A DNA stretch of 64,000 nt, taken from NCBI RefSeq assembly GCF_910592395.1, contig NC_088318.1:13082349-13146348 (forward strand), given 5' to 3'. Numbering within the stretch: the first letter of the stretch is position 1; each line of letters opens with the position of its first letter. The position numbers were made by a program, and so were the translations under genes. Below the pieces are notes generated by a model that saw only the letters and a list, made by a program, of their open reading frames with translations, did no database searches and was not told the DNA's origin. Of the stretch, positions 13,913 through 25,481 are shown piece by piece. This DNA is from Lineus longissimus. Lineage: Eukaryota; Nemertea; Pilidiophora; Heteronemertea; Lineidae.

Positions 13913-16900
13913 CCAAGTATCAGATCGAAATGAAATTGATAGCAGCCCTGTTCGAATTTCATTCGAATAAGAGCGTCCAATGAGGATGACATCATTCTTT
14001 CTTGGCAACCTTTAGTAAGAGTCTGTTGGTTTGACCCCAAACGCAGACAAGAATTCCTGTGTATATAACCGCAGAAATTACTATCGGGTCACCATTAATA
14101 GGCTATATCACGTAAATCAAAACCTTTTGGTACATCATGAACATTAACAGTATATCATTCCTTTAAAAGCTCTAGTTGAAGGTTCTGTATCATTTCTAGG
14201 TTATAAAATGCCTCATATCTTCTTTTTAGTTAATGAGTTACTTTCTGTACATGGATGTACACATGAACAAACTTTACACTGGATTATTCATTCAGTCACT
14301 CTATAAGGGGTACTTCGAGCAAATCTAAAGGCAGGGGTATATAACTCTAATCATAATTTCATAACGAAGCGATTATCCATTAATGGTCAGCAAAACTGAA
14401 CTTTCTCCGCAGATAAAACTGTTTGCAAACAACTACATAACAAGTTAACAACCTAATCGCCCACTAGAACCCCTTTCACAACTTCTAGTGGTAAACAACA
14501 CAAGATAGTAATGTTTTCTTGTTTCCCTTCAAGTATTTTACCAAGTCATGTATTTCTCAATCAAGTATTTTCCTAAGAGATGTGCTGGTAGTAATTTCTC
14601 TATTTGAGTGCTTTCTTAACAGTAATCAGCCTCTTTGATCAGATTGATTGGTAACCAATGTAAACTGATGAAGGGTTACCTGAATCATCCGCCATTTTGT
14701 TGCCAGGTTCTGCTAAAACCCAGAATAAACAAACGCACGGGATAGAAAATAATCCATCTTTATGAAACTGAATCATGTATGAATTACATTGCGTAAAAGA
14801 AGTACAAATTCATCAAGAATTTTATCTGATACATATAATTATAAATTTTCCTTTTTTCAGGGATTTGTGGCATACCTTCTGTACAAAAATGTGTAGGGAA
14901 ATAATGTACTGATCACTACGCGTACACATTAGTTGTAAGGTTGGAGGGAGTCAGCGTTGATGGAACGAGACACAGTATTTTCCTCGTAAAATACACCCAG
15001 CTGAATTTTCGTCATCTGATTATGGACGACACAATCTAAAGTTGAACTCCGTGGGTGCATCACGTCGTTTAGTGCGTTACTAAGCAAAAGGTTATCTTTC
15101 ACGGACACGAGCACGCACAGCAGGAACGCTTCATTATTTTACCATCAGTGACAGAAAAACAGGTGACTGTCATGTGATACACATCACCTCGTTACGGTTA
15201 CATGTTACTTTTTATTGGTACAAATTTGCAACCAGCGTCGTGCCGAGTACTAACTGACCTTTCAGTTGTGATAGTCGCCCATCGAGCAAGACAACCATCT
15301 CCACTGTGTTTGGATCTAATCTGAACATCAGCCACGATAGATTTTTTCAATATCTACGGTTTATCTTAGACTATAGGGTAACCGGCTGGTTGTTCAAAGG
15401 GCTTTGAATTTGAATTCCGTTTATAACCTGTTTACGACAGTAATTTATTTATAGACAGCAAGTACTATAAGAACACATCGGACCTATTTTCGAAATGATT
15501 GCCTTCAAAATGGCTGCCTTACATGTAGGTAAGATGGCTGACCTTTGGCATTTTAGAGAACATTGTCCATTTAGCTGTGGCGACTACTCAAGGGCATCCT
15601 GGCCTGAGACTCGGGGTTTTGATACACCTACGTCATTGAATGGCGGAGTATATTGAAAACAACCGGTACCAGTATGACTCAAGGGCAACTTCCACTAAAT
15701 ATATATATAGCGGCTACTGGTCGCCATTGATTTCGACAAGGGCGAGCTCAGTTTCGACCCAGACAGGAATGCAGAGCGGGAATTAAGAGATCTCTATGGC
15801 TGCATCTGTGAGATCTGGATACAAGTCTGAACTTAATCGATCAGTAATACTATCAGATCGAACCGGTCAGACCGGCTCAGTTTATTTCTGCAGGGATTAA
15901 TTCATTACATCAATTACGCAGAAGGCCTACCGATCGGTAGCAGAACCCGGACGCAAATCTATATTCGTTACCGTATTAATGCATGAACTACATGCATCTC
16001 ATAAAAAAGTAGAACGTGGAGAATCAATAGATAGAATGTGACGCTCGGCAGATAGGGCCCGGAATGCTTTTTCTGCCAAACGATGTTGCCGTCTGCGTCG
16101 TTTGTTTGGAGAGGTTTTACCAATAGTCCTCTGTCTTCAGCAGTTCATTACAACTGCTGCTTCAAAGTGCTACAAGAACACCCACATCAAGGCATAAGTG
16201 CATTTCCTCGCCAGTTCTATTGCCTTTCAACGCTTTTTCTACGAGTTCTCATGCCACTATCGAGGAACACCTACATTGTAAGATTCTGTCTGTCGTTTCT
16301 GCCTGTTGTGTCTCGGTATACGGGTTAGGGTTGCCAGCAGTGAGGTAGTTTGATTCTCCCATCTTCTCGTACTTCATCCGTAACCCTAGAATTAGAAGAA
16401 CAAATGCGAAAATTGTTAAATACCTTAGGCCAATTAGTGTTGAAGCTAATCAATTAAAGGTAACTCGCACAGGGCAAAGTAGACCTGCTCGGGAGAATCT
16501 GAAACATCAGATCTGCCTCCCCAAGATCGTTCAAATTGCGCCATGCAGCCCTTATAAAGTTGGTGTGCAATATTCAAAAACTCGGGGGGGGGGCTAAGCT
16601 TCGTGAAAATAAGGTACCTACTAGAGGTTGGCAAAATATGATCTAGCATATTTTTGGGTGAGCTTGATTTATGTCAGCGTATACCAGACAATGCTTCTCT
16701 GCCCTGCACAACAGTGAAAAACAATGTGGTGTTACCTATGCATGATAATTTACGTGTTAACACCATCTTTAAGTAAGCAGACGTAAACATATCCGATCCG
16801 AAAAAATGTCTAATTGGGCAAATTAGCGAACGCTTTAGTTTTACTGCGGGACTGTCTCATTTCGACAACTAGAGGCGCTGCTAGATACCCAGCCATGTGA

Positions 16901-17956
16901 CTTGAGCAGCCCTTCCCGGTAACCACGGCAACCAGGTTGAACCCCGTGACAACATTTCCCTAATTGAAGCCATGGTTTGGTTGCAAGAGGTGTCCGCGGG
17001 GAGCGATGTCCTACTCGCTTAGTTCATCAAATTAGGCTAATAATTTAAGTCCTTCTACTTGGTTGATATTGAGGGGATTTTTTGCTAAAGCCACATATTG
17101 TTTTGTGGAACTGTAGACGACTTTCACTGCGGTTTCACAGTTCTTGAGATAAGTTGGACTTATCTTGCCATTAGCTCGAGGCGTCTGTTTCGCATGAGCT
17201 GCGAGTCGGGATAACTAGGACAGAGGAGTAAACTGTAGTAAACGAACTTAACTAATTGCAAAGGTGTGTATTGTTTAGCTTGCTCAGTTGGACAAGTGAC
17301 GCGCGCGTCTTGAAAAAGACGAAAGGGTGCTGAAACATACTATTCCTATCTTGTCTACAGTCACAGTTCTGATACGGAACAAAGTGTGTCCAGGATGAAT
17401 TGGTGGCACAATTGAAGACAAGGGTAGATGAGGAAATTCCATACAGGTGTCCAGGGCCGTCATATCTGACAAGAGTATACCATTTGCGGCTCTTCCCATG
17501 GATGCCGCCAGCTTCTCCACACCATGGCTACACTTCTGCCATGACTTATCAGTCTAACCTCAATCTGGTCAACGTCACAACCCATCGTCGCAATCTGCTC
17601 AGCTCTATTCTTGGAAAACTGAGGGCCGCGGCAAGTGCCTGCTGATGTGCTAGTTGAACCGCTGAGAATTTATCGCTGAAAACTGCCAGATATTCCTTTC
17701 AAAGTACATAATCCCTGCAACAGCAGCGAGTGCTTCAGTGAGGGATAGTCCAGTCATTCTTCACTGATCTCTTCACCATGAGCAAGATCAACCACTTCCC
17801 TCCCTCCCACACATAGGCTTAGCATCATCACCATCTGTACCATAATATGCCAACATTCCTCAGCCAGAACTGTCATTTTGACGGGCCAGACATTGTTACA
17901 TCCGAGGACCACACCGAAGTGGTCTAGATGACAACAACAACCGATAGTGTACCCGG

Positions 17957-17967
17957 TATATATAAAA
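17957..17967 (+). promoter_or_regulatory. TATA box of a candidate gene
   Basis: TATATATAAAA lies about 30 bp upstream of a plausible start of transcription near 17990 and 154 bp upstream of the ATG at 18111. The spacing matches the TATA arrangement of the secreted-protein gene at 39.2 kb. No gene body could be joined to it with confidence. Confidence 0.45.
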
Positions 17968-18110
17968 CCAGGTCAGGACAGGGAATACCGGAACGAACAC
18001 GGCTGATGACTTGTGTCTGTAGGCCTACCCCACGCGAGTCAAATACCACTGAATGAAAGAGGAGACTTGCAAAGGAATTCGTCGGGAAGGATACCGCAAG
18101 ATGAAAGGTA

Positions 18111-18117
18111 AAGCCTC
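18111..18117 (+). CDS. Candidate two-codon first coding exon (Met-Lys)
   Basis: ATGAAAG is followed by a good donor (GTAAAG) and preceded by a purine-rich start context (GCAAG). If spliced here the intron is phase 1. A tiny first coding exon behind a TATA box is common in animal genes for secreted peptides and also occurs at 39.14 kb in this window. I tried the acceptors between 18.4 and 19.1 kb: most run into a stop in phase 1, and the one that stays open (at 18.965 kb) gives no signal peptide. The continuation is unknown, and the call rests on the promoter and donor alone. Confidence 0.25.
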
Positions 18118-18889
18118 GAGTAATTAGTACAAAGGTTGTGGTTTTTTGGCTTTCACGAAACCCAAGAAAACTCCTCTATTTTCAATCTTCATTATCTTTT
18201 GGCTCCATTATCACTTTCTGATAAGATTACCAATGACCTAAAAGTGAAATATCTTGGAAATATTGTCTCCTGAATACCAAAGTGATGGGTAACCGAGGAG
18301 ATCCAAGGAATGGGACTGTTGTCAGGCAGGTAATTGCCCCAAATAAACAGAAGGCTCATTATCTTCATATCACGTTTTTGATAAGAATGTCATCTAAAAT
18401 AAATGTCATCAATGTGGTTATCAAAGGTCTCGTTCTTCTGTATCACTGAACCAATTATGCAGGACACAAATAATGGTCACCTCCGGCTTCTGTTGGCCTA
18501 CCTACAGCATTATTCTATGCGATAGATCGAGGTGGCATGTCTTTTTCCTAAAGACAATCAGATGGATTCGACTTGAAAACTGGTGGTGGGACTTTTTAGT
18601 AGGCCACTCACACAGTTATACTGTTGAAAGAGTACTTTGTCTATCTATAATATAATATCCATCACCTTACATACCAGAAATCCATGTACACCAAGTGTAC
18701 ACTAAGTGTACTTCAAACAAACGCTCGTAAGTTCTGACAAATTTTGTTTACTATTGTTTATCAACAATTTGCTCTGTTCACTCGGTTTACATTGTTTAAT
18801 TGCAGATTCATTAAGGTACACATGCAGACATTTAGCGAACATACGTAAAGCTTTACCACTGCAAATCAAGTGTTTTCAGAGATCATAAA

Positions 18890-19426
18890 TTGAATGAAAT
18901 ATGGAATTCAGTCTGCGTGGTAGTTTTGTGCAGCTTCTTTTCTTTGGCCAATTTTTTACCTTTAGCGGACCTGAGAGGATCTCCTGTGGATGTTTCTTTC
19001 AAAGAGAAGACATTGTATATTCAGTTGAAACTTATTAGACGGAATCAGGTAGTTCTGTTTCGTTGTATGTCAGAAGCTAACCGGGTGGAAAAATCCATTT
19101 TCCGCACCGATCACTACGCTTCCAGTTTGCTTGGATGCCTTCGGATTGGATACGTAGAGGTAAACGTGGATACCGTCGAAATCCAGAATTTTTTTACCAA
19201 TGACAACTCGTTGAGTCCCTTTTCACCACAAGGGCTATGCATACTATTTGTGTCCGGTAACACATCCTTCACCCCCGACCATACTTGGAACTTCAAAGTG
19301 AGTCTGAGGGAAATCCTAGCTAAAAATCGCAATCAACCAACTTTCATGAAAATGTGTTCTTTGTTCACCACGAAAAAAATGAAGCAGCGCTCTTGTCCGA
19401 GAGTGAACAACAATTTTTTGTTCTAG
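18890..19426 (+). CDS. Unrecognised 178-codon open frame
   Basis: I do not recognise this protein. It starts with a hydrophobic stretch (residues 8-24, VVVLCSFFSLANFLPL in its core) that could act as a signal peptide, then has a mixed hydrophilic body with five further cysteines and no low complexity. A rough estimate from base composition puts the expected number of random frames this long in the window at about 0.1, so it is suggestive but not convincing. An acceptor-like TTTACCTTTAG at 18955-18965 lies in frame with the phase-1 mini-exon at 18111-18117, so the 3' part could be an exon of that candidate gene. No poly-A signal or similarity supports it. Confidence 0.18.
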   Translation: MNEIWNSVCVVVLCSFFSLANFLPLADLRGSPVDVSFKEKTLYIQLKLIRRNQVVLFRCMSEANRVEKSIFRTDHYASSLLGCLRIGYVEVNVDTVEIQNFFTNDNSLSPFSPQGLCILFVSGNTSFTPDHTWNFKVSLREILAKNRNQPTFMKMCSLFTTKKMKQRSCPRVNNNFLF

Positions 19427-22400
19427 GGTGTTTTAGGCATCTTCAAGCTTGGGGAATTTTGTTCACAAAGCGTTAACGAGTCGATGCCGATAATAAAGGC
19501 ATTTTAGCATGCAGTAAGAATTAAGGGACAGCTGCACCAGACAGCAGTTAGCTCGACCTCCCGGATGCTGGGGCCTAAAATTACCATCCAGCTGAGGCCC
19601 ATCCATAAACGTCATGGCTACAGGTCTACCAACCGCGCAAAACATCTTAATTTTTAGTTGGGTCTGGCTGACAATATTACTTTGCATATTGGAAGGTACC
19701 GTTTGCAATAAAATGAGTTATTTAAGGGGTTTACATCTCCTTCTTGGCAAATTTACGTTTAGAGAAAACAGTACTGCTGCTTTATCGAAGTCATTAGGTC
19801 AGAATATGAGCGAACGGTATAAAAAGACAATGCAAGTTTGAGCCTTGATTTCTAGGAAAGTGAATTGGCCAAGTTGGAAGAAAAACTGTCGAGAGTATTA
19901 TTTATTGGCCAAGTTTCTATGCCGTATGCATATCCCTAAATCATCTCATCGCTCTCAGCTGTTTCTTACAACAATACCAAGATATTACTACAACTGCAAG
20001 AAAACATTACTGCAACGATAACTCAATTTATCAGTCATTTCGGCCGGAGTTGGACGAATGTTTGTTACAATGTCAGGAGAACGTGTTTGCAAAAATGTAC
20101 GTTTTCTAATCGGCCCTTCTGCCAAACTTCGTAGAAAAAGAGCCTTTTGACCGTTTGAAACACATTAAGCATATTTAGCTAAAACCAGCACTGTATTACC
20201 GGTCATACACTGCTGCTAACTCAAATATACACCCAAAGGGTTTTTCAGAGAAATCTTTCTGCAGTGGGCCTATACTTAGTACGTAGCTCACTACACCCCC
20301 ATGCAGTATGCAACCCTGTGATAGACGCCTGCTGTAGGCCAAGAGGCACGATAGGCCACCCATATACATCTGTAAATTTTGTTTTTCCCGATGAAATTGA
20401 GTTACACTCAGCAAGACGATGCACATCAGTCTACACTACACTCGTCATAATTGAATCTGTGCCATATTCGGCCAATAGATAATTAGGCTTGACGCCATCG
20501 ATATCCCGATATCACATGGCAAAGTGAGGCATCAAAGTGGAATGCAGCCCACGACTTCAAAAAAATCCTATAATATCAAGAAGTTATAAATCAATTCCTG
20601 AGACATAACGGTACTTATTGCAGATTCACGTTGGAAAAGTTTAGTTATTAAATTCACGAGCTGATTTAAAAAAATCAAAATGTGGGAGAAGCACCATGAA
20701 AAAGTGGTTCATGCCTTTCGCACCAAAAAAGAGAGGTTTGCTATTTGTCACTAACATGTGCAGCCATCACACATTTGAGCAAAAAATATACAGGCAGTCT
20801 AGTCGCCCGTTTGATAAAAATACTTATAATCGCGCCGATGAGCATCCAATTAGGTGGAAAAAAATTCATCACGGTATTCTAGGAGGGAATTTAATTGACC
20901 AATCAAACATCTTCAACTCATTTGCTGCAATTCACTATTCGGATTCATTTCGCCCATGTTTAATTGGGCGAAATTAATTTGCAAGTCATGTGCAGTAATG
21001 CACAAGGTGGACTTATTGAACACATTTCGTAATATTCGCACATGTTTTGATGCAAAATATTGCAACAAAGCAAATATTATCGGATGCTGAGAGCTTTATG
21101 ATACGCGTGCCTTTTTACTCTCCAATTCCCACACGGCCCTTTGCTCATAATTTGAACATTATGGACAAACAGATATTCACACACGCGAAACGGGCAAAAG
21201 TACAAGCAATTTTCAAAAAACTTTTCGTCAATTTTCTTGGTACATGTAAATACGACCAGCTGGGACCACGCGTTCGAGAAAGTTTTATCTTCTTTTGTAG
21301 ACAGGTGTACTCGACCAAACATTCAACTTCACAGAATAGTTTAATACAGTTGCCATTTTGTTTGCTTCATAGCTTTCCTAAAGCAAAAAGCAGTATGGCA
21401 ACAAAATATGTTCACTTGAAGAAATCCATTCACCCGGCGGAACTGCTAATCTAAACGAAAGTAGGTCCTCAAATTACTGAGTAAGTGTCGTAAAAGAATA
21501 TATTAACTATAAGGACACTCAAATCGCTGAGTAAGTGTCGTAAATATACTGCTATGACAATAAAAACAACTCCTGTTCTTCTTATCTTTATGTCAACCAT
21601 GCCAATTTATTCAGTGACATTATCCGTGACATCTCATCTGTTTGATGACATTCTTGAGATTGTTCCTTTCTTTTGGCGGACGCCGATGATTTCACAGTAA
21701 GAACAACTCGAGCTTGGAACCCCATGGATTCCAACTGCTAAATGGAACGATAATTGGCCTGGGGTCATCAATCTCTTGCCCACACTGCGAAAGGGGTCAA
21801 ATACCAAAATTACTCATTTTCAATTGCCTTGTTTAGTTTGTAATGTTATCCCTGATATCTTGCGATAGAAATTAATACTTTCCCTTTGATTGCACCAAGC
21901 TTTCGATTACTCTTTTAAGTTAAATGTTACTCAGATGAGACAGGGCCAAATGACGTGCATAATTCCTGACTCTACAATATCAGCAATTTTGGACACCATC
22001 AACTCAGAATTCTACGAAGGCGTACTACAAGCAGGTCTATAATTGCTTGAAATCAAAGAGATCAAAGCGTTTTTTTTAGCTCGTGGTGATAGCAAAACAA
22101 CGTCTTTGATCCCACAATCGGGGAACTTCCGTACCAACCGGAGCAGGGAGTATTCGAAGTTTGCCCCACGCTGTGGTTTTCTTTGCCCACAAATATACAG
22201 GATTCCGAGGTAACTGATGGCATTATTTCTAGTTCTGAAACGTTTTAAGCGAAAGCAAAAGTCGTTCAATACGCTCTTAGAAATAAAAGGTTGTTGAGAT
22301 TTTGAAAAACTTAACCCCTCCGGGCAGACTGACTTATGACTTCGTCACAGCGTTGCAGTAATTTGCCGCCCAGACGAAGTAAGTGGGATTAAAGGAAGGA

Positions 22401-24379
22401 TGATTTTACGCCCAGACAGACAGATACCTTTGAGGGGCCGTTATTCCTCTAATGCGGGCTTAGGAATGGACACCCTGTTGCTCGAAGGGACGTGTGGCCC
22501 TGATCCACTCAAAAAGCGAGCCAGCATGACTAGCCGGGATTATCCCTAAATCCAATGAATGTATTCTTTGGGAGGGCTACAGAGTATTATTATTGAAGTA
22601 AACTGAGTTACTCGATCGTTTCTCAGCCTGGACCCCTGGGGAACTCAGGCCATCAATTGTGAGAAGGTTTTCCCGATATTGTTGCAGGAGATGAAAATGC
22701 GGGCCAAGGTGACACATAGCTCTTTTACCCCATCCTCTTGCAAACAGGGCCTACAACATGACAGTTTTTCATGGCCAATGCACGTGAATTTCAGTAAAAT
22801 GTTCGCATTTATTCAGCGTTAATATAGTTAGAACTAGTTGTGCACGGCCACGGTTTGAACCCTTCTATTAAAATATGAACCTTTCACTGCTAATGGTAAC
22901 TTTAAAGAAAGCATGTACTGGCTTTTGATCTTACTCACAAATTGCAAATAATACATGTAAGTAAAAACAATCAAAAATATCATACGTTGGATAATGGGTT
23001 TGTTTACGCCGAGGTTTACTATGGCGTCATTTTGTTTACAATTTGATTCGACTGGCTAATTGGACTCGGAGCAATAGATCATTATGAGATGTAAAGAATG
23101 GTGGATCATTGGTTTTGACCTTTTAAAAAACTTTCTATGGTTTTTCAGCCAACGCATTATATGAAAGATTAAATCACGAGGTGCGTAAAAATGTTCAGCA
23201 TATACTTGTTGACAAATTGTTTGAGGTAAGGTGAGTGTTAAAAACTTCAGTAACCTTCTGAACCATCATGTAATAAATCTCAAAATTCATCAGGTGTTCC
23301 CTAAAATATCACTTGAAGCTAACAATGCATGTGCCTAATGATAATGACAAATCAGGGTTAGTGAGTGATTGCTTGACGCCTCCACCAGTCATAAATGTAA
23401 ATCCGTCATCACCTTTGCCTATGGATGCCGCTTTTTATATCAATTGTTGTTTTTCCAGGGCGACAAGATAAAGATATTCCATGTTCAGGATTCTAGTGAA
23501 GGCTCGCAGCATCCAGGATAACACAGATGGTAATTCAATTGCAAGTTGACCTGACCCGCTAATAGCACATGTTACCACCAAGATCGGCGGATTTTGTATC
23601 CCCGGGGAACTGTGTACAACTTCAGGGCACGACGGGCTTCGTTGCCTACCCATGTTCTCAGTGCAGTTTTACAGATGATGCCAGTATGAGTATGAGTATG
23701 GGATAGGATAGGAATGGGAAGCGCATGAACCTTTGCAATGATGGTTTATAAAACTAACTTTTAGACTATACATTACTCTGCTATAATGTCCATAGTCACG
23801 TATGCCAACATTATTACCGGTATCATTTGATACTGGAAAAGTATTCATTAAAAACCAGATTGAAATGGAAGAGGAACTGTAGACAAAATGATGTTTCTTT
23901 TTTAGCCTGACAAACCAGTAAAACTTATACACTATAAAAGTGAATCATTAAAGAAGAGGGAAGCTGTTGCAGATCTCTGTCAAAATCACTGGTTTAGATG
24001 ACATAACGAATAAATTTATACATGTGAATACATCTACTTTTCTCTTGGTGACAACCATAAATCATAAAACTAGTACAACTATCTCGGCCAATACTCATGT
24101 ACTGGTCTATTATGAAACGTCGGGGAGTAGAAGTCATGCACGATCTGAAATGGTAAATTGACTGACAAGACCGAGCTACAGCTGCTTTGAAGAGATAACT
24201 GTGATAATGAGACTGCGACATATGCAGAGTCGAGAGATCCTCAACCAGCTGTTGGTGACCAGTATGAGAGATTCTGCAGCTGAGGAATCTGGATCATTTA
24301 AATGTCGCTGTTCATGGTCTTTCTACGCCGGTCTTTCTGAAATTACAAATTGTGTTTTAGTGCGGGTGACTGTTCTTAC
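19427..24379. other. Noncoding stretch downstream of FoxF exon 1
   Basis: On the minus strand this is the first FoxF intron plus whatever follows it. I looked for the FoxF C-terminal exon in the phase set by the exon 1 donor and did not find a convincing one. The stretch contains a short direct duplication at 21.46-21.54 kb and a cluster of homeodomain (GGATTA) and SMAD-like (CAGA) motifs at 22.38-22.55 kb. Confidence 0.5.
21463..21544. repeat. Direct duplication of ~32 bp
   Basis: 21463-21494 and 21512-21544 share CTCAAAT, then CTGAGTAAGTGTCGTAAA without a mismatch in the last 18 bases. Seventeen bases separate the copies. It lies directly after the stop of a chance frame and in noncoding DNA. 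Confidence 0.8.
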
Positions 24380-25481
24380 CTGACATTGCCAAATCCATAG
24401 GTTGCGTCTCGCCGTTGGACTGTATATGCGTATGTGTACCGTATGGACTATGATCCCCTGAGCTGCCATTTGGACTCAGACTCTGAATGGATCCTGTGCT
24501 GCCTGTCGGGCTGAGGGGCTGCTTGTTGCCGTAACATCTCTGAGCCATCGTCCAGGACGCTTGGTCGCGCTCATACGAAGGAATGGAGCTTGTCATGCTT
24601 GCCCCCGCCGAGGAGCAGGGTGTCGTGAGGTGAGAATAGTCTGCTGCCGCGACACTGTGAGAGTTCATCATGTTGTTCGCTGTCATGGTTGTTGGATAAT
24701 GTCCATTCATGCTGACGCTGCAGCTAGCGGGATGTTGCGGAGGAGCATGTTGTGACAGTGGTGAATAAAACTGTCCGTTCATCGAGTTCATCATCTGGTT
24801 GTCGTAACCCTGCGAGTTGATAGCACAGGGCATGTTCATGCCCATGGGTGGTCCCTGGTGGTGTAGGGGGTCGTAAGGTGACCCTAACATCGCGTGAGAA
24901 CCGTAGTTATTCAACATCCCAAATGGCTTCATCGCCTGGCACTTTCGTCGGAATCCACGGGGACGCCTGCGGAAGGAACCTTCCTCGAACATGAACTCCG
25001 CCGCGGGGTCGATGGTCCAGTAATGCCCCTTTCCTGGTCTCCCTAGGCCCTTAGGCAGTTTGATAAAGCATTCATTCAGGGACAAATTATGCCTGACAGA
25101 GTTCTTCCAACCCTGGTAGGAACCTCGAAAGAAGGGGAAACGCTGTTGGAGAAATTGGTAGATTTCGCTGAGGGTGCATCGTTTGGTGGGGGCTGCTTGA
25201 ATGGCCATCACGATCAGGGCAATGTAGGAATAGGGTGGTTTCTCCTGTCGTCTCACTCCTGCTCCGGGTTTCTTTGATTTCTGGCAAGAATCTGGCGACT
25301 CAGGGCAATCAGTTGACTTCTGTTCGTCATCGGAACCTTCGCTGGGCGATTGTTCTTCGAGTTTTAAATCTGTCGTCTGCTCACGTTGTTGATGTTGTGG
25401 TGGCATCTCCTCCAACTTTATACCACAGCTGCCGCCGAGATCCATATTCGTCAAATTCTGCATTATTTTTAACGACTCCAC
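24380..25481 (-). CDS. FoxF: Forkhead transcription factor FoxF, first coding exon
   Basis: This exon encodes 367 residues of a nuclear DNA-binding protein. The forkhead domain spans residues 81-178: [15 protein letters not shown], the recognition helix [13 protein letters not shown], and the basic wing 2 region [14 protein letters not shown]. The phrase [13 protein letters not shown] and the [18 protein letters not shown] end of the domain are FoxF-type, as in FOXF1/FOXF2, which act in visceral and splanchnic mesoderm. The N-terminus is acidic and rich in Glu/Ser; the C-terminal part is rich in Met, Asn, His and Ser. The frame stays open six codons past a strong donor (CAG/GTAAGA) that follows PMDLAMS, so the six codons after it are probably intron and the protein continues in another exon, as vertebrate FoxF genes do. 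That exon was not found. The start at 25481 is the first Met of the frame. One uncommon residue is Cys in [11 protein letters not shown], where Leu is usual. Confidence 0.95.

Larger units (their letters stand above)
1..17950. other. Long gene-free stretch
   Basis: I find no exon here that I can support. Open frames are short and none resembles a known protein family; the longest (145 codons, 6119-6556, minus) is about what chance would give at this base composition. The stretch holds a dispersed 67-bp direct duplication near 1 kb, an 8-bp tandem repeat at 6.56 kb, an E-box/GATA cluster at 5.34-5.49 kb, a CTCF-like core at 13.90 kb and a possible transposon end at 11.5 kb. With a developmental transcription factor downstream, it could hold distal regulatory elements, but that is inference. 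Confidence 0.6.

Noticed and set aside
21047-21454. 135-codon plus-strand frame
   Set aside because: No recognisable motif, no promoter, and length within chance expectation.
23994-24300. Candidate FoxF last exon just downstream of the donor
   Set aside because: The only extended frame there is not in the phase set by the exon 1 donor with any acceptor I could find, and it has no FoxF C-terminal motif.
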